NCBI RefSeq assembly: GCF_900188335.1
Contig: NZ_FZOY01000002.1
Span: forward strand, 248,001 to 312,000
DNA: 64,000 nucleotides
Direction of reading: 5' to 3'
DNA from: Tropicimonas sediminicola
GTDB taxonomy: Bacteria; Pseudomonadota; Alphaproteobacteria; Rhodobacterales; Rhodobacteraceae
A model generated the notes under the pieces. That model was not told where the DNA came from. It made no database searches and worked only from the letters and a program-made list of their open reading frames with translations. Positions within the stretch are counted from its first letter, which is position 1, and every line of letters starts with the position of its first letter. The position numbers were made by a program, and so were the translations under genes. This document shows, piece after piece, positions 28,322 to 39,587 of this stretch.

Positions 28322-28433
28322 CCGGAGGGCTCCCGCCCGTCGTCACGGCATCCTGCGGATGCCGCTCCTCCGGTTGGGCCGGGCCGCGCGCGCAAGGCGC
28401 GCGCGGACGATCTTTCGCACGAAAGATCGGGCA
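28322..28433. repeat. Compound REP-like intergenic repeat (copy 2)
   Basis: A GGGCTCCCGCCC block is followed by GGTTGGGCCGGG, then a 10-bp GC stem (28384-28393 with 28397-28406) and a second hairpin GATCTTTC-GCAC-GAAAGATC (28409-28428). The first parts recur at 39117-39199 and the last hairpin, with paired substitutions, at 62528-62545. It fills the space between the antiporter and cobT, which are convergent. Confidence 0.65.
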
Positions 28434-28445
28434 ACGAATGGCACG

Positions 28446-29474
28446 TCAGGCGCCGCTGTCCGAAACGCCCGCCTCTCCGAAGGTCGCCATGCCGGAATGA
28501 CAGGCGATGGCCCCCTTGAGCACGCCGATCGCCAGCGCCGCGCCGGACCCTTCGCCGAGCCGCAGCCCGAGGCTCAGGAGCGGCGCCTTGCCGAGACGTT
28601 CGAGCATGGCCGAATGGGCGCCCTCGGCGGAGACATGGCCGGCGACCGCATGGTCCAGCGCGCCCGGCGCCGCGGCGGCCAGGACCGCCGCGGCGGAACA
28701 GCAGATGAAACCGTCGAGGATGACCGGGATGCGATGATGGCGCGCGGCGAGGATCGCCCCCGCCATGGCCGCGATCTCCCGGCCGCCGAGCCGCCGCAGG
28801 ATCTCCAGCGGATCGCCATTGGCCTCGGCATGACGCGCCAGCCCGGCATCGACGACCTCCCGCTTGCGCGCGAGCCCGGCGTCGTCGACACCGGTGCCCC
28901 GGCCGACCCAGGCCTCCGCGCCGCCACCGTAAAGCCCGGCCGCGATCGCCGCCGCGGCGGTGGTGTTGCCGATCCCCATCTCGCCGGTGACCAGAAGGTC
29001 AGCCTGCGGATCGACCGCCTGCCAGCCCGCCGCCATCGCCGCCACCAGATCCGCCTCGCTCATCGCCGGGCCTTCGGTGAAATCCCCGGTCGAGCGGTCG
29101 AGTTCCAGCGACACCACGTCCATCGTCGCGCCGAAGGCCTTGGCGAGCTGGTTGATCGCCGCCCCGCCGGCTTCGAAATTGGCCACCATCTGCACCGTGA
29201 CCTCGACCGGAAAGGCCGAGACGCCGCGCGCCGCCACCCCGTGGTTGCCGGCAAAGACGACCACCTGCGGCGCTTCCAGCCGCGGCCGCGCGTCGCCGCG
29301 CCAGCCGGCGTACCAGAGCGCCAGCTCTTCCAGCCGCCCGAGCGCCGCCGGCGGCTTGGTCAGCATGGCGTTGCGCCCGGCGGCAGCCTCGGCCGCCGTG
29401 GTGTCCGGCTGCGGCAGGTCGGCGAGGGCCGTGCGGAGTCCTTGGATGTCGGTGAAGGGAGGGGTTCGTGTCAT
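28446..29474 (-). CDS. cobT: Nicotinate-nucleotide:dimethylbenzimidazole phosphoribosyltransferase CobT
   Basis: The 342-residue protein shows the CobT family motifs [30 protein letters not shown] and [17 protein letters not shown]; the Glu in the last carries the catalytic-base position. It activates the lower ligand of cobalamin (alpha-ribazole phosphate synthesis). The gene is divergent from cobS across 71 bp, so the two late steps of nucleotide-loop assembly share one short control region. The ATG at 29474 gives the family length; a longer frame to 29528 overlaps that region. Confidence 0.94.
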   Translation of the reverse strand: MTRTPPFTDIQGLRTALADLPQPDTTAAEAAAGRNAMLTKPPAALGRLEELALWYAGWRGDARPRLEAPQVVVFAGNHGVAARGVSAFPVEVTVQMVANFEAGGAAINQLAKAFGATMDVVSLELDRSTGDFTEGPAMSEADLVAAMAAGWQAVDPQADLLVTGEMGIGNTTAAAAIAAGLYGGGAEAWVGRGTGVDDAGLARKREVVDAGLARHAEANGDPLEILRRLGGREIAAMAGAILAARHHRIPVILDGFICCSAAAVLAAAAPGALDHAVAGHVSAEGAHSAMLERLGKAPLLSLGLRLGEGSGAALAIGVLKGAIACHSGMATFGEAGVSDSGA

Positions 29475-29545
29475 CTTGCGCCTCGGTCTTGTTTCCGCGC
29501 TTCTGCGCCCATATGGCTTTGGCGACAAGTGCTTGCGGAGCGAAG

Positions 29546-30301
29546 ATGACCATTCGTCCTACCCCCCTTGCCGACGTGGCCCTGGCGACCGCGCTTCTCA
29601 CCCGCCTGCCGGTGCCCGTGCCCGCCGAGCACGCCAGCACCCGCGGCGCCGCTGCCGCCTGGGCCTATCCGCTGGCCGGGCTGCCCGTGGCGCTCGCCGC
29701 CGGTGGCCTTGCGCTCGGGCTGATGGCGCTCGGGCTGCCCCCGGCCTTTGCCGCCGGGATGGCGCTCGCCGTGCAGGTGGTGCTGACCGGGGCGATGCAT
29801 GAGGACGGGCTCGCCGACAGCGCCGACGGGCTCTGGGGCGGCTGGACCCGCGAACGGCGGCTGGAGATCATGAAGGACAGCCGGATCGGCAGCTACGGGG
29901 TGCTGGCGCTTGTGCTGGCCATCGGCCTGCGCTGGTCGCTGCTCGCGGCGCTCGGGCCGCTGCTGCTGGCCCCGCTGCTGGGCGCGGCGCTGCTCAGCCG
30001 GGCCGCGATGACCGGGGTGATGGCCGCGCTGCCCAACGCCCGGACGGACGGGCTGTCGCGCAGCATCGGGCGGCCCGGTGCGGGCGCGGCGGTACTGGCC
30101 ATGGCGCTCGCGCTCGGGCTGTCGCTGGCGCTTCTGGGGCCGCAGGCGCTGCTGCTGGCGGCACTGGCCGGGCTGGCGTCGCTCGCCTGCGCGGCACTCG
30201 CCCGGGCCAAGCTCGGCGGCCAGACCGGCGACATCCTCGGTGCGACCCAGCAGGTCGCCGAGATCGTCACCCTCGCCACGGCGGCGGCACTGCTCGCCTG
30301 A
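29546..30301 (+). CDS. cobS: Adenosylcobinamide-GDP ribazoletransferase CobS (cobalamin synthase)
   Basis: The 251-residue integral membrane protein joins alpha-ribazole (or its phosphate) to adenosylcobinamide-GDP. The signature [16 protein letters not shown] with the following KDSRIGSYG is clear, and TRLPVPVP near the N-terminus is typical. About six hydrophobic segments are visible. It has GGAGCGAAG near the start and is divergent from cobT. No cobalamin riboswitch fits in the 71-bp gap. Confidence 0.94.
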   Translation: MTIRPTPLADVALATALLTRLPVPVPAEHASTRGAAAAWAYPLAGLPVALAAGGLALGLMALGLPPAFAAGMALAVQVVLTGAMHEDGLADSADGLWGGWTRERRLEIMKDSRIGSYGVLALVLAIGLRWSLLAALGPLLLAPLLGAALLSRAAMTGVMAALPNARTDGLSRSIGRPGAGAAVLAMALALGLSLALLGPQALLLAALAGLASLACAALARAKLGGQTGDILGATQQVAEIVTLATAAALLA

Positions 30302-30340
30302 CCCCACCCGACAGCTCGCCCCCGTTCGACCCCGACACGA

Positions 30341-30365
30341 AAAAGGGGCCGCGAAGGCCCCTCTT
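30341..30365 (-). terminator. Terminator of carD (possibly bidirectional)
   Basis: GGGGCC (30345-30350) and GGCCCC (30356-30361) form a 6-bp GC stem with a GCGAA loop. Read on the minus strand the stem is followed by TTTTTTCG, a good terminator 31 bp after carD. Read on the plus strand it is followed by TCTTCC and may also stop cobS. Confidence 0.75.
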
Positions 30366-30392
30366 CCAGTCTCGCATGATGGGGTCGCCGGA

Positions 30393-30902
30393 TCAGGCGG
30401 CGCGGCCCACCAGAACCGCGTCCACCGTCTTCTGCGCGTCGGTCTCGCCGACACCGGAAACGGCGGCCACCTCGCGGGTCAGACGCTCCAGCGCGGCTTC
30501 ATAGAGCTGACGCTCGGAATAGGACTGCTCCCGCTGATCGTCGGTGCGGTGCAGGTCGCGCACCACTTCGGCGATGGCGATCAGGTCGCCCGAGTTGATC
30601 TTCTGTTCGTATTCCTGGGCCCGGCGCGACCACATGGCCCGCTTGACCTTTGCCTTGCCCTTGAGCGTGGTCATCGCCTTGGAGACCACGTCGGGCGAGC
30701 TCAGCCCGCGCATGCCGACCTCGGTGGCCTTGTTCGTCGGCACACGGAGGGTCATCTTGTCCTTCTCGAAGGAGATGACAAACAGCTCGAGAGAGAGCCC
30801 CGCGATTTCCTGTTCCTCGATCGATATGATCTGTCCGACGCCGTGCGCCGGGTACACAACATAATCGTTCGGGCGGAAATCAGGTTTCTTCGTTTTGGTC
30901 AT
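30393..30902 (-). CDS. carD: CarD/CdnL-family RNA polymerase-binding transcription factor
   Basis: The 169-residue protein has an N-terminal RNA-polymerase-interacting Tudor-like domain (DYVVYPAHGVGQIISIEEQEIAG, about 12-65) and a helical C-terminal DNA-binding domain with KRAMWSRRAQEYEQKINSGDL. CarD stabilises open complexes at many promoters, including rRNA promoters, and in alphaproteobacteria it helps promoters lacking a T at -7. The start is certain (MTKTKKPDFRPNDYVVYP). A terminator-like hairpin lies 30 nt upstream in what should be its leader. Confidence 0.94.
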   Translation of the reverse strand: MTKTKKPDFRPNDYVVYPAHGVGQIISIEEQEIAGLSLELFVISFEKDKMTLRVPTNKATEVGMRGLSSPDVVSKAMTTLKGKAKVKRAMWSRRAQEYEQKINSGDLIAIAEVVRDLHRTDDQREQSYSERQLYEAALERLTREVAAVSGVGETDAQKTVDAVLVGRAA

Positions 30903-30931
30903 GTAGTTCCCTCACCAGGACGCGACAGGCC

Positions 30932-30969
30932 AAAAAAGCCCGCACCGGGAAGAACCTCTTCCGGAGCGG
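30932..30969 (-). terminator. Terminator-like hairpin immediately upstream of carD (attenuator or fdxA terminator)
   Basis: On the minus strand CCGCTCCGGAAGA (30969-30957) and TCTTCCCGGTGCGG (30953-30940) pair almost completely, with one mismatch and one bulge, around a GGT loop. They are followed by GC and six T (30937-30932). It is a convincing intrinsic terminator, but it lies only 30 nt before the carD ATG and 258 bp after fdxA. Confidence 0.65.
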
Positions 30970-31049
30970 CCATGGACCAGGGCGTCAAGAGTCCGCCAAA
31001 CAGGCGAGCAGTCGCTGCAGGCGGCGTCAGTCATCATCGTAGTCTGATA

Positions 31050-31077
31050 TATATAGCACAGATTTGGTCAAATTCAA
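31050..31077 (-). promoter_or_regulatory. AT-rich promoter candidate between fdxA and carD
   Basis: On the minus strand TTGAAT (31077-31072) is followed after 16 bp by TATATA (31055-31050) in an unusually AT-rich patch. It would give a carD transcript with a leader of about 140 nt that includes the terminator-like hairpin at 30932-30969. The rest of the 30903-31226 gap holds no gene that I can see. Confidence 0.5.
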
Positions 31078-31226
31078 AGCGCCGCGCCGCGGCGCCGGCG
31101 GAGCGCCTTGATCCGCAAGACGATCGGGACAGCGTCATCGGCGGAAATCCGCAAAGCGCGCGGCCGGGAATTCGCCCTCTGCCGCGCGTGTCCGGACATC
31201 CCGGTCCCGACAGGCCGAATCGCAGC

Positions 31227-31562
31227 TCAGCCGCCTTCGCCAGGCGCCTCGGAAAACAGCTCCATCTTGCCCGGCTTGCCGTCCATCTCCTCGGCCGTGG
31301 GGAGCGGATCCTTCTTGGTCACGATCACCGGCCAGAGCTCCGAGTACTTGCGGTTGAACTCGACCCATTTCTCCATGTCCGGCTCGGTGTCCGGACGGAT
31401 CGCGTCGGCGGGGCATTCCGGCTCGCAGACACCGCAGTCGATGCATTCGTCCGGATGGATGACCAGGAAATTCTCGCCTTCGTAGAAACAGTCGACGGGA
31501 CAGACCTCGACGCAGTCGGTGTATTTGCAGGCGATGCAGTTTTCCGTGACGACGTAGGTCAT
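31227..31562 (-). CDS. fdxA: Seven-iron ferredoxin FdxA
   Basis: The 111-residue protein has two cluster motifs in the first 55 residues: Cys9, Cys17 and Cys21 (the C-x7-C-x3-CP pattern of a 3Fe-4S cluster, with an extra Cys12) and [12 protein letters not shown] for a 4Fe-4S cluster. The C-terminal extension with [12 protein letters not shown] is typical of the FdxA type, an essential small electron carrier in many alphaproteobacteria. It is followed by a 324-bp gap before carD on the same strand and preceded by the S4-domain gene 49 bp upstream. Confidence 0.93.
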   Translation of the reverse strand: MTYVVTENCIACKYTDCVEVCPVDCFYEGENFLVIHPDECIDCGVCEPECPADAIRPDTEPDMEKWVEFNRKYSELWPVIVTKKDPLPTAEEMDGKPGKMELFSEAPGEGG

Positions 31563-31611
31563 GGGGGTCTCCGGATTGTCTTGTCGGTGTCAGGTAGCGG
31601 AGGCTGCGGGG

Positions 31612-32013
31612 CTAATCAAGCGGGTCGGGACGCGAATTGACGAGTCTGCGACGTTGTTTTTTGGTCGGCCGGGGCCCGCCCTCGCCCAACGGCCGCTGGG
31701 CCGGCTGGGTTTCGGGCGGCGAGAGATCCTCGTAGAGCGCCTGCGCCTCGCTGGCCGGTCCGCGGCGGATGCCGAGGGCGAGGATCCGGACGACGCGGAT
31801 GGCGTTTCCCTGCGGAAAGGTCAGGACGTCGCCCGGCCCGACGCTGCGGGCGGGCTTGGAGATGCGGGTCGAATTGACCCGCACCTTCCCTTCGGAGACC
31901 TGCCGGGCGGCGAGGCTGCGGGTCTTGAAGAACCGCGCATGCCAAAGCCACTTGTCGATCCTGAGCGTCGCCGGGCCAGACCCGTCATCCCGGCTGGCGG
32001 AGGCGTCGCTCAT
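31612..32013 (-). CDS. S4-domain RNA-binding protein (Hsp15/HslR-like)
   Basis: The 133-residue protein has an S4 domain at about residues 17-65 (LRIDKWLWHARFFKTRSLAARQVSEGKVRVNSTR) and a basic C-terminal tail (KKQRRR). This matches the heat-shock protein Hsp15 family, which binds free 50S subunits carrying nascent peptidyl-tRNA. It follows the SUV3-like helicase gene by 16 bp on the same strand, which hints at a shared RNA-related unit. Confidence 0.88.
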   Translation of the reverse strand: MSDASASRDDGSGPATLRIDKWLWHARFFKTRSLAARQVSEGKVRVNSTRISKPARSVGPGDVLTFPQGNAIRVVRILALGIRRGPASEAQALYEDLSPPETQPAQRPLGEGGPRPTKKQRRRLVNSRPDPLD

Positions 32014-32029
32014 GCGGCCGATGCCCCGG

Positions 32030-34960
<2,931 letters not shown>

Positions 34961-34990
34961 CTCCGGTCCCTTCGGGTGGCCCGGGCGGGC

Positions 34991-35560
34991 TCAGAGGCGC
35001 TCGCCCTCGACCTTGCTTTCAAGCCGCTCGATGCCCTGTCTTACGGACTCGAGATGGGGATGTATAGCCTCGACGGCGCGGTAGGCCTCCAGCGCCTCGG
35101 TCTCGTATCCGAGCTCCTCCAGGATGATCCCGAGCCCCGTGATCGCGCCGAAATGGTCGGGGTTCAGCGCCAGCGTCCGCTCGATATCGGCCAGCGACAG
35201 GCCGTACTCGCCGGCATGGAAAAACGCGGTCGCCCGCGCGTTCCAGCCTTCGGCGAAATCCGGGGCATGGTCGGTGAGCGCGCTCAGGTGCTCGATCGCC
35301 GCCTCCATGTCGCCCTCCTCCATCGCCTGCTGACCGCGCTGCAGAAGCAGGTCCATCGCCGGCGAGCCGGACTTGGACCATTCGCGCATGATGCTGGCCT
35401 CGATCTGCTGCCAGCCCTGCTGCTCCGGCTGGGCGAGCTCTCCCAGCAGCCGCTCGACCTCGGCCGAATCGGCGCCCTGGGCGAATGCCGCGGGTGCCAG
35501 CCAGAGGGCGGCAAGAAATGCCGTAACGATCCGGTTGAGAGATGGGGCGATGCGAACCAT
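34991..35560 (-). CDS. Secreted TPR-repeat protein
   Basis: The 189-residue protein has a signal peptide (about 1-27, ending AFAQG) and at least three tetratricopeptide-like units (AMEEGDMEAAIEHLSALTDHAPDFAEGWNARA, and the next two repeats with ALNPDHFGAITGLG). It is a probable periplasmic protein-protein interaction module. The ATG at 35560 is used because it begins the signal peptide; the upstream ATG at 35620 adds 20 residues and would overlap the divergent SCP2 promoter region. Confidence 0.8.
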   Translation of the reverse strand: MVRIAPSLNRIVTAFLAALWLAPAAFAQGADSAEVERLLGELAQPEQQGWQQIEASIMREWSKSGSPAMDLLLQRGQQAMEEGDMEAAIEHLSALTDHAPDFAEGWNARATAFFHAGEYGLSLADIERTLALNPDHFGAITGLGIILEELGYETEALEAYRAVEAIHPHLESVRQGIERLESKVEGERL

Positions 35561-35634
35561 AACGTAGGTCAGTCTAGCGCGGTTGCGGGAAATGCCAATC
35601 ACCCTCGCAATCACAACCATTGGAGGAAATGCGC

Positions 35635-35922
35635 GTGAGTGAAGTTATCGACAAGGCCGTCGCCGTGCTGAGCGAGCGTCTGGACGGAAATGTGCCCGGC
35701 ACCGCCAAGTTCGTGATCGAGGGCGAAGGCGCGCTGATGATCGACGGCACCGGCGTGCACGCCGGCGACGAGGATGCGGACGTGACCCTCACCGCCGACG
35801 CCGAGACCTTCCAGTCGATCCTCGAGGGCGAGACCAACCCCACCGCCGCCTTCATGACCGGCAAGCTGACCGTCGACGGCGACATGGGCGTCGCGATGGC
35901 GCTCGGGAACGCGCTCGCCTGA
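35635..35922 (+). CDS. SCP2 sterol-binding-domain protein (GTG start)
   Basis: The 95-residue protein consists of one SCP2 domain (KFVIEGEGALMIDGTG, then ADVTLTADAETFQSILEGETNPTAAFMTGKLTVDGD), a small hydrophobic-pocket fold for lipid binding. The start is decided by the ribosome binding site: GGAGGA at 35622-35627 has the correct 7-nt spacing to the GTG at 35635 but is only 1 nt from the ATG at 35629. The GTG also gives MSEVIDKAV, a common opening for this family. It is followed by the hydrolase gene. Confidence 0.82.
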   Translation: MSEVIDKAVAVLSERLDGNVPGTAKFVIEGEGALMIDGTGVHAGDEDADVTLTADAETFQSILEGETNPTAAFMTGKLTVDGDMGVAMALGNALA

Positions 35923-35947
35923 CACCCGGCACCGCAGGGCAGGACGG

Positions 35948-36898
35948 ATGACGCAAGCACCGTTTCACCACGGCATCGCCGCGGCCCCCGAGGGGGCCGA
36001 GGCCGTCTGGGTCGTCGCGCCCGATGGCGTGCGGCTGCGCCTGGCGATGCTGGCCCCGCCGCCCAACGACTGCCGCGGCACCGTGCTGCTGTTCACCGGG
36101 CGGACCGAGTTCGTCGAGAAATACGGCCCCGCCGCCGCCGAGCTGCAGGCCCGCGGCTATGCCAGCGTGACCCTCGACTGGCGGGGCCAGGGGCTCTCCG
36201 ACCGGCAGCTCGACGATCCCGCCACCGGCCATGTCAGCCGCTTTTCCGAGTACCAGCTCGACGTCGCCGAGCTGGTCCGCTTCGCCCGCGCCAAGGGCCT
36301 GCCGGAGCCGTTCTTCCTGCTGGCCCATTCGATGGGCGGGGCCATCGGGCTGCGTGCGTTGCACGAGCGCCTGCCGGTCGCCGCGGTGGCCTTTTCCGCG
36401 CCGATGTGGGGCATCAAGCTGCACCCCGCGACCCGCCCCTTCGCCGGGCTGATCACGGCCTCGGCCCATGCCACCGGCTTCGGCAGCCGCTACGCGCCCT
36501 CGACCAAGCCCGTGACCTACGTGCTCGACGCCCCGTTCGAGAACAACACCCTGACCACCGACCCCGAGATGTTCGCCTGGATGCGGCGCCAGGTGGAGAT
36601 GCAGCCCGAGCTGGCGCTCGGCGGCCCCTCGATGACCTGGCTCAACGAGGCGTTTCGCGAGGGCCGCCGCCTGCGCCGCCTGCCGCCGCCCGCGACGCCC
36701 TGCATCACCTGGATGGGCGGCAACGAACGCATCGTGGAGATCTCGGCGATCCGCAGGCTGATGGCCGACTGGTCCGGCGGCGCGCTCACCGAGGTGCCCG
36801 GCGCCGAGCACGAGCTGATGATGGAGCCGCAGCCGATCCGCGCCGCCTTCTTCGACGCCTGCGCCGCGCTTTTCGACACCCGCGGCGCCGCAGCCTGA
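35948..36898 (+). CDS. Alpha/beta hydrolase, lysophospholipase-like
   Basis: The 316-residue protein has the hydrolase fold with RGTVLLFTGRTEFVEKYG near the oxyanion region, DWRGQGLS, and the nucleophile elbow AHSMGG carrying the catalytic Ser at about residue 120. It ends with the conserved GAEHELMMEP carrying the likely catalytic His. It resembles PldB and the monoglyceride-lipase-like hydrolases. It lies 25 bp after the SCP2 gene, so both may handle membrane lipids, though this is an inference from position. Confidence 0.85.
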   Translation: MTQAPFHHGIAAAPEGAEAVWVVAPDGVRLRLAMLAPPPNDCRGTVLLFTGRTEFVEKYGPAAAELQARGYASVTLDWRGQGLSDRQLDDPATGHVSRFSEYQLDVAELVRFARAKGLPEPFFLLAHSMGGAIGLRALHERLPVAAVAFSAPMWGIKLHPATRPFAGLITASAHATGFGSRYAPSTKPVTYVLDAPFENNTLTTDPEMFAWMRRQVEMQPELALGGPSMTWLNEAFREGRRLRRLPPPATPCITWMGGNERIVEISAIRRLMADWSGGALTEVPGAEHELMMEPQPIRAAFFDACAALFDTRGAAA

Positions 36899-37005
36899 TC
36901 ATCGCGCGCCCGGCGGAACGGCAGCAGACGCAACGCTGCGTCGGGCCGCAACCTCTGGCCTTCCTGCCCTTCATCGCCTATGTGCGCCCACAAGGAAGGA
37001 CCGCC

Positions 37006-38109
37006 ATGACCGAAACCACCGAATCTCACTATCGCGACGCCATTTCCTCGGTCGAGGAAATCATCGAAGACGCCCGCAACGGCCGGATGTTCATCCTCGT
37101 CGACCACGAGGACCGGGAGAACGAGGGCGACCTGATCATTCCCGCGCAGATGGCCACCCCGGATGCGGTGAATTTCATGGCCACCCATGGCCGCGGCCTG
37201 ATCTGCCTGTGCCTGACGCCGGAGCGGATCGACGCGCTTGGGCTGCCGCTGATGGCGGAGAACAATTCCTCCCGCCATTCGACGGCCTTCACCGTATCCA
37301 TCGAGGCCCGCGAGGGCGTGACCACCGGCATCTCCGCCGCCGACCGCGCCCGCACCGTCTCGGTCGCCATCGACCACGCCTCCACCGCCGCCGACATCGC
37401 CACCCCGGGCCATGTCTTCCCGCTGCGCGCCCGCGAGGGCGGAGTGCTGGTCCGGGCCGGGCACACCGAGGCCGCGGTCGACATCTCGCGCCTGGCCGGC
37501 CTGAACCCCTCCAGCGTGATCTGCGAGATCATGAACGACGACGGCACCATGGCGCGCCTGCCCGAGCTGATCGCCTTCGCCCAGAAGCACGGGCTCAAGA
37601 TCGGCACGATCAGCGACCTGATCGCCTACCGCCGCCGCCACGACAACCTGATGGAAGAAACCGAGACCCGCGAGGTCAGCTCGGTCTTCGGCGGCACCTG
37701 GAAGATGCATGTCTTCACGGAGCGCTCCGAGGGCGTCGAGCACGTTGCGCTGGTCAAGGGCGACATCACCACGCCCGAACCGGTCCTGGTCCGCACCCAT
37801 GCACTCAACGCGCTGGAGGACCTGCTCGGCATCGGCGTGACCCGCCCCGACACGCTCGGCCGCGCGATGGAGATCATCGCCCGCGAGGGCCGCGGCGCGG
37901 TCTGCCTGTTCCGCAACCCCCACCACAAGCTGCAACTCGACGAGGAGGAAGGCCCGCGGATCGTCAAGCAGACCGGGCTCGGCGCCCAGATGCTGTCGAA
38001 CCTCGGCGTTTCGGAGCTTGTCCTGCTGACGGATTCCCCCTCCACCCGCTATGTCGGCCTCGACGCCTACGGGCTGACGATCACCGGCACCCGCCCGATC
38101 ACGGAGTAA
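37006..38109 (+). CDS. ribB: 3,4-dihydroxy-2-butanone-4-phosphate synthase fused to a degenerate GTP cyclohydrolase II domain
   Basis: The 367-residue protein has a complete RibB domain (residues 1-205) with DHEDRENEGDLIIPA, and HTEAAVDISRLAG near its end, which makes the four-carbon unit of riboflavin from ribulose 5-phosphate. The C-terminal half (about 210-367) aligns with RibA, but the zinc-binding Cys positions (C-x10-C-x-C) are gone: the equivalent stretch reads THALNALEDLLGIGVTRPDT, with no Cys. GTP cyclohydrolase activity must come from another gene. It starts the ribB-ribH-nusB unit; no FMN riboswitch is visible upstream. Confidence 0.92.
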   Translation: MTETTESHYRDAISSVEEIIEDARNGRMFILVDHEDRENEGDLIIPAQMATPDAVNFMATHGRGLICLCLTPERIDALGLPLMAENNSSRHSTAFTVSIEAREGVTTGISAADRARTVSVAIDHASTAADIATPGHVFPLRAREGGVLVRAGHTEAAVDISRLAGLNPSSVICEIMNDDGTMARLPELIAFAQKHGLKIGTISDLIAYRRRHDNLMEETETREVSSVFGGTWKMHVFTERSEGVEHVALVKGDITTPEPVLVRTHALNALEDLLGIGVTRPDTLGRAMEIIAREGRGAVCLFRNPHHKLQLDEEEGPRIVKQTGLGAQMLSNLGVSELVLLTDSPSTRYVGLDAYGLTITGTRPITE

Positions 38110-38112
38110 CCC

Positions 38113-38664
38113 ATGGCCCAGGCCGAAACCCACCACGTCCTGCCCCTGCCCGAGTTCGACCGGCCGGTGAAGCTGCTGATCGTGGTCGCCCCCTATTACA
38201 AGGACATCGCCGACGAGCTCGTCGCCGGCGCAAAGGCCGAGATCGAGAAGGTCGGCGGCAGCTGGGAGCTGGTCGAGGTCCCCGGCGCGCTCGAAGTCCC
38301 CACCGCGATCCGCATCGCCTATCGCCAGTCCAACTTCGACGGCTTCGTCGCGCTCGGCTGCGTGATCCGGGGCGAGACCACCCATTACGACACCGTCTGC
38401 AACGACAGTTCCCGCGCGATCCAGCTGCTCGGGCTCGAGGGCGCCTGCATCGGCAACGGCATCCTGACCGTCGAGAACCGCGAGCAGGCCGTCGTGCGCG
38501 CCGAGGCGGCGGGCCAGAACAAGGGCGGCGGCGCGGCCGCCGCGGCCCTGCACCTGATCGCCCTCACCCGGCGCTTCGGAAACGAGAAAAAAGACATCGG
38601 TTTCAAGCCGCTGCGCGAAGGCATTCAGATCGCGGGCGAGGCCAAGGGGCCGACCACGGCATGA
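38113..38664 (+). CDS. ribH: 6,7-dimethyl-8-ribityllumazine synthase
   Basis: The 183-residue protein shows the RibH family segments VPGALEVPTAIRIA, GFVALGCVIRGETTHYD and FGILTVEN-like GNGILTVENREQA. It condenses the ribitylaminopyrimidine with the four-carbon unit from RibB. It has 3 bp to ribB and its stop overlaps the nusB start (ATGA), so ribB, ribH and nusB form one coupled operon, a common arrangement in bacteria. Confidence 0.95.
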   Translation: MAQAETHHVLPLPEFDRPVKLLIVVAPYYKDIADELVAGAKAEIEKVGGSWELVEVPGALEVPTAIRIAYRQSNFDGFVALGCVIRGETTHYDTVCNDSSRAIQLLGLEGACIGNGILTVENREQAVVRAEAAGQNKGGGAAAAALHLIALTRRFGNEKKDIGFKPLREGIQIAGEAKGPTTA

Positions 38665-39116
38665 GCGACAAACGCCAGATGAAATCCGCCGCCCGCCTCT
38701 ACGCGGTGCAGGCGCTGTTCCAAATGGAAGTCTCCGGCCAGACCACGCAGGCCGTCGAGACCGAGTTCGAGAACTACCGCTTCGGCGCCACCTACGAGGG
38801 CGACGAAATGGCCGAGGGCGATTCCAAGACCTTCCGCGCCCTCGTCGACCGGGCGGTGAACGAACAGGCCCGGATCGACCAGATGACCGACCGGGCGCTG
38901 GTGGCCAAGTGGCCGATCGACCGCATCGACCCGACGCTCCGCGCGCTGTTCCGCGCCGCCGGGGCCGAGCTGGTCGCCGCCGAGACGCCGCCCAAGGTGG
39001 TCATCACCGAGTTCGTCGATATCGCCAAGGCCTTCTTCCCCGAAGGCCGCGAGCCGAAATTCGTCAACGCCGTACTCGACCACATGGCCCGCGAGGCGCA
39101 GCCCGAAAAGTTCTGA
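38661..39116 (+). CDS. nusB: Transcription antitermination factor NusB
   Basis: The 151-residue all-helical protein begins with SAARLYAVQALFQMEVSG and has RIDPTLRALFRAAGAELV, the conserved NusB core. It works with NusE (S10) in antitermination at rRNA operons. Its ATG is inside the ribH stop (ATGA), and the operon ends in a repeat-rich intergenic region at 39117-39199. Confidence 0.94.
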   Translation: MSDKRQMKSAARLYAVQALFQMEVSGQTTQAVETEFENYRFGATYEGDEMAEGDSKTFRALVDRAVNEQARIDQMTDRALVAKWPIDRIDPTLRALFRAAGAELVAAETPPKVVITEFVDIAKAFFPEGREPKFVNAVLDHMAREAQPEKF

Positions 39117-39199
39117 CCCCGGCCGGGGGCTCCCGCCCCTGCCCCTCGCCCTTGCGGGCTCGGGAACAGGGTTGGGCCGGGCGCGCGCTTGCGCGCGCG
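39117..39199. repeat. Compound REP-like intergenic repeat (copy 3)
   Basis: This copy has GGGGCTCCCGCCCC, then GGGTTGGGCCGGG and a stem GCGCGCGC (39181-39188) paired with GCGCGCGC (39191-39198). The order and sequence match 28322-28406, except for the loop (TT instead of AAG) and a different middle section. It lies between convergent nusB and the DUF1428 gene and may also serve as terminator. Confidence 0.6.
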
Positions 39200-39562
39200 T
39201 CACCTGCCCTCGAAGGCCACCTCGAACCCGCCGAAGATCATGCGCTTCATGTCGAAGGGCATGGCCTGCGGGTCGAACATCTCCTGCCAGCGCGCATCCG
39301 ATTCCATCGAGGCCATGCAGGCGTCATGCGTGGCCTTGTCCGGGAAACTCACCCAGGAAAACACCACCGTCTCGCCCGGCTCCGCCTTGACCGCCATGGG
39401 AAAGGAGGTCAGCTCGCCGTCCGGCACCGCGTCCCCCCAGCATTCGCGCATTTCCACCGCGCCATGGTCCTTGAACAGCGGCCAGGCGCGCCGCGCGCTC
39501 TCCAGATAGGCCGCCTTGTTCGCCTCCGGCACGGCCTGCACGAAACCTGCTACATACGTCAT
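39200..39562 (-). CDS. DUF1428 family protein
   Basis: The 120-residue protein has a dimeric alpha/beta-barrel-like composition, with YVAGFVQAVP and VVFSWVSFPDKATHDACMASM, and is recognisable as the DUF1428 family (YbaA-like). No function is assigned. It is the last gene of a set with three VOC-domain genes divergent from marR, and it begins 26 bp after the stop of the preceding gene. ATG at 39562 starts MTYVAGF. Confidence 0.82.
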   Translation of the reverse strand: MTYVAGFVQAVPEANKAAYLESARRAWPLFKDHGAVEMRECWGDAVPDGELTSFPMAVKAEPGETVVFSWVSFPDKATHDACMASMESDARWQEMFDPQAMPFDMKRMIFGGFEVAFEGR

Positions 39563-39587
39563 TGTTTCCTCCTGAAATTCCGGTGTT

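Noticed and set aside
29475-29545. Possible cobalamin riboswitch between cobT and cobS
   Set aside because: The divergent gap is only 71 bp, too short, and no B12-box is visible.
36899-37005. Possible FMN riboswitch upstream of ribB
   Set aside because: The 107-bp leader has a short GACGCA/TGCGTC hairpin but none of the conserved RFN-element blocks.
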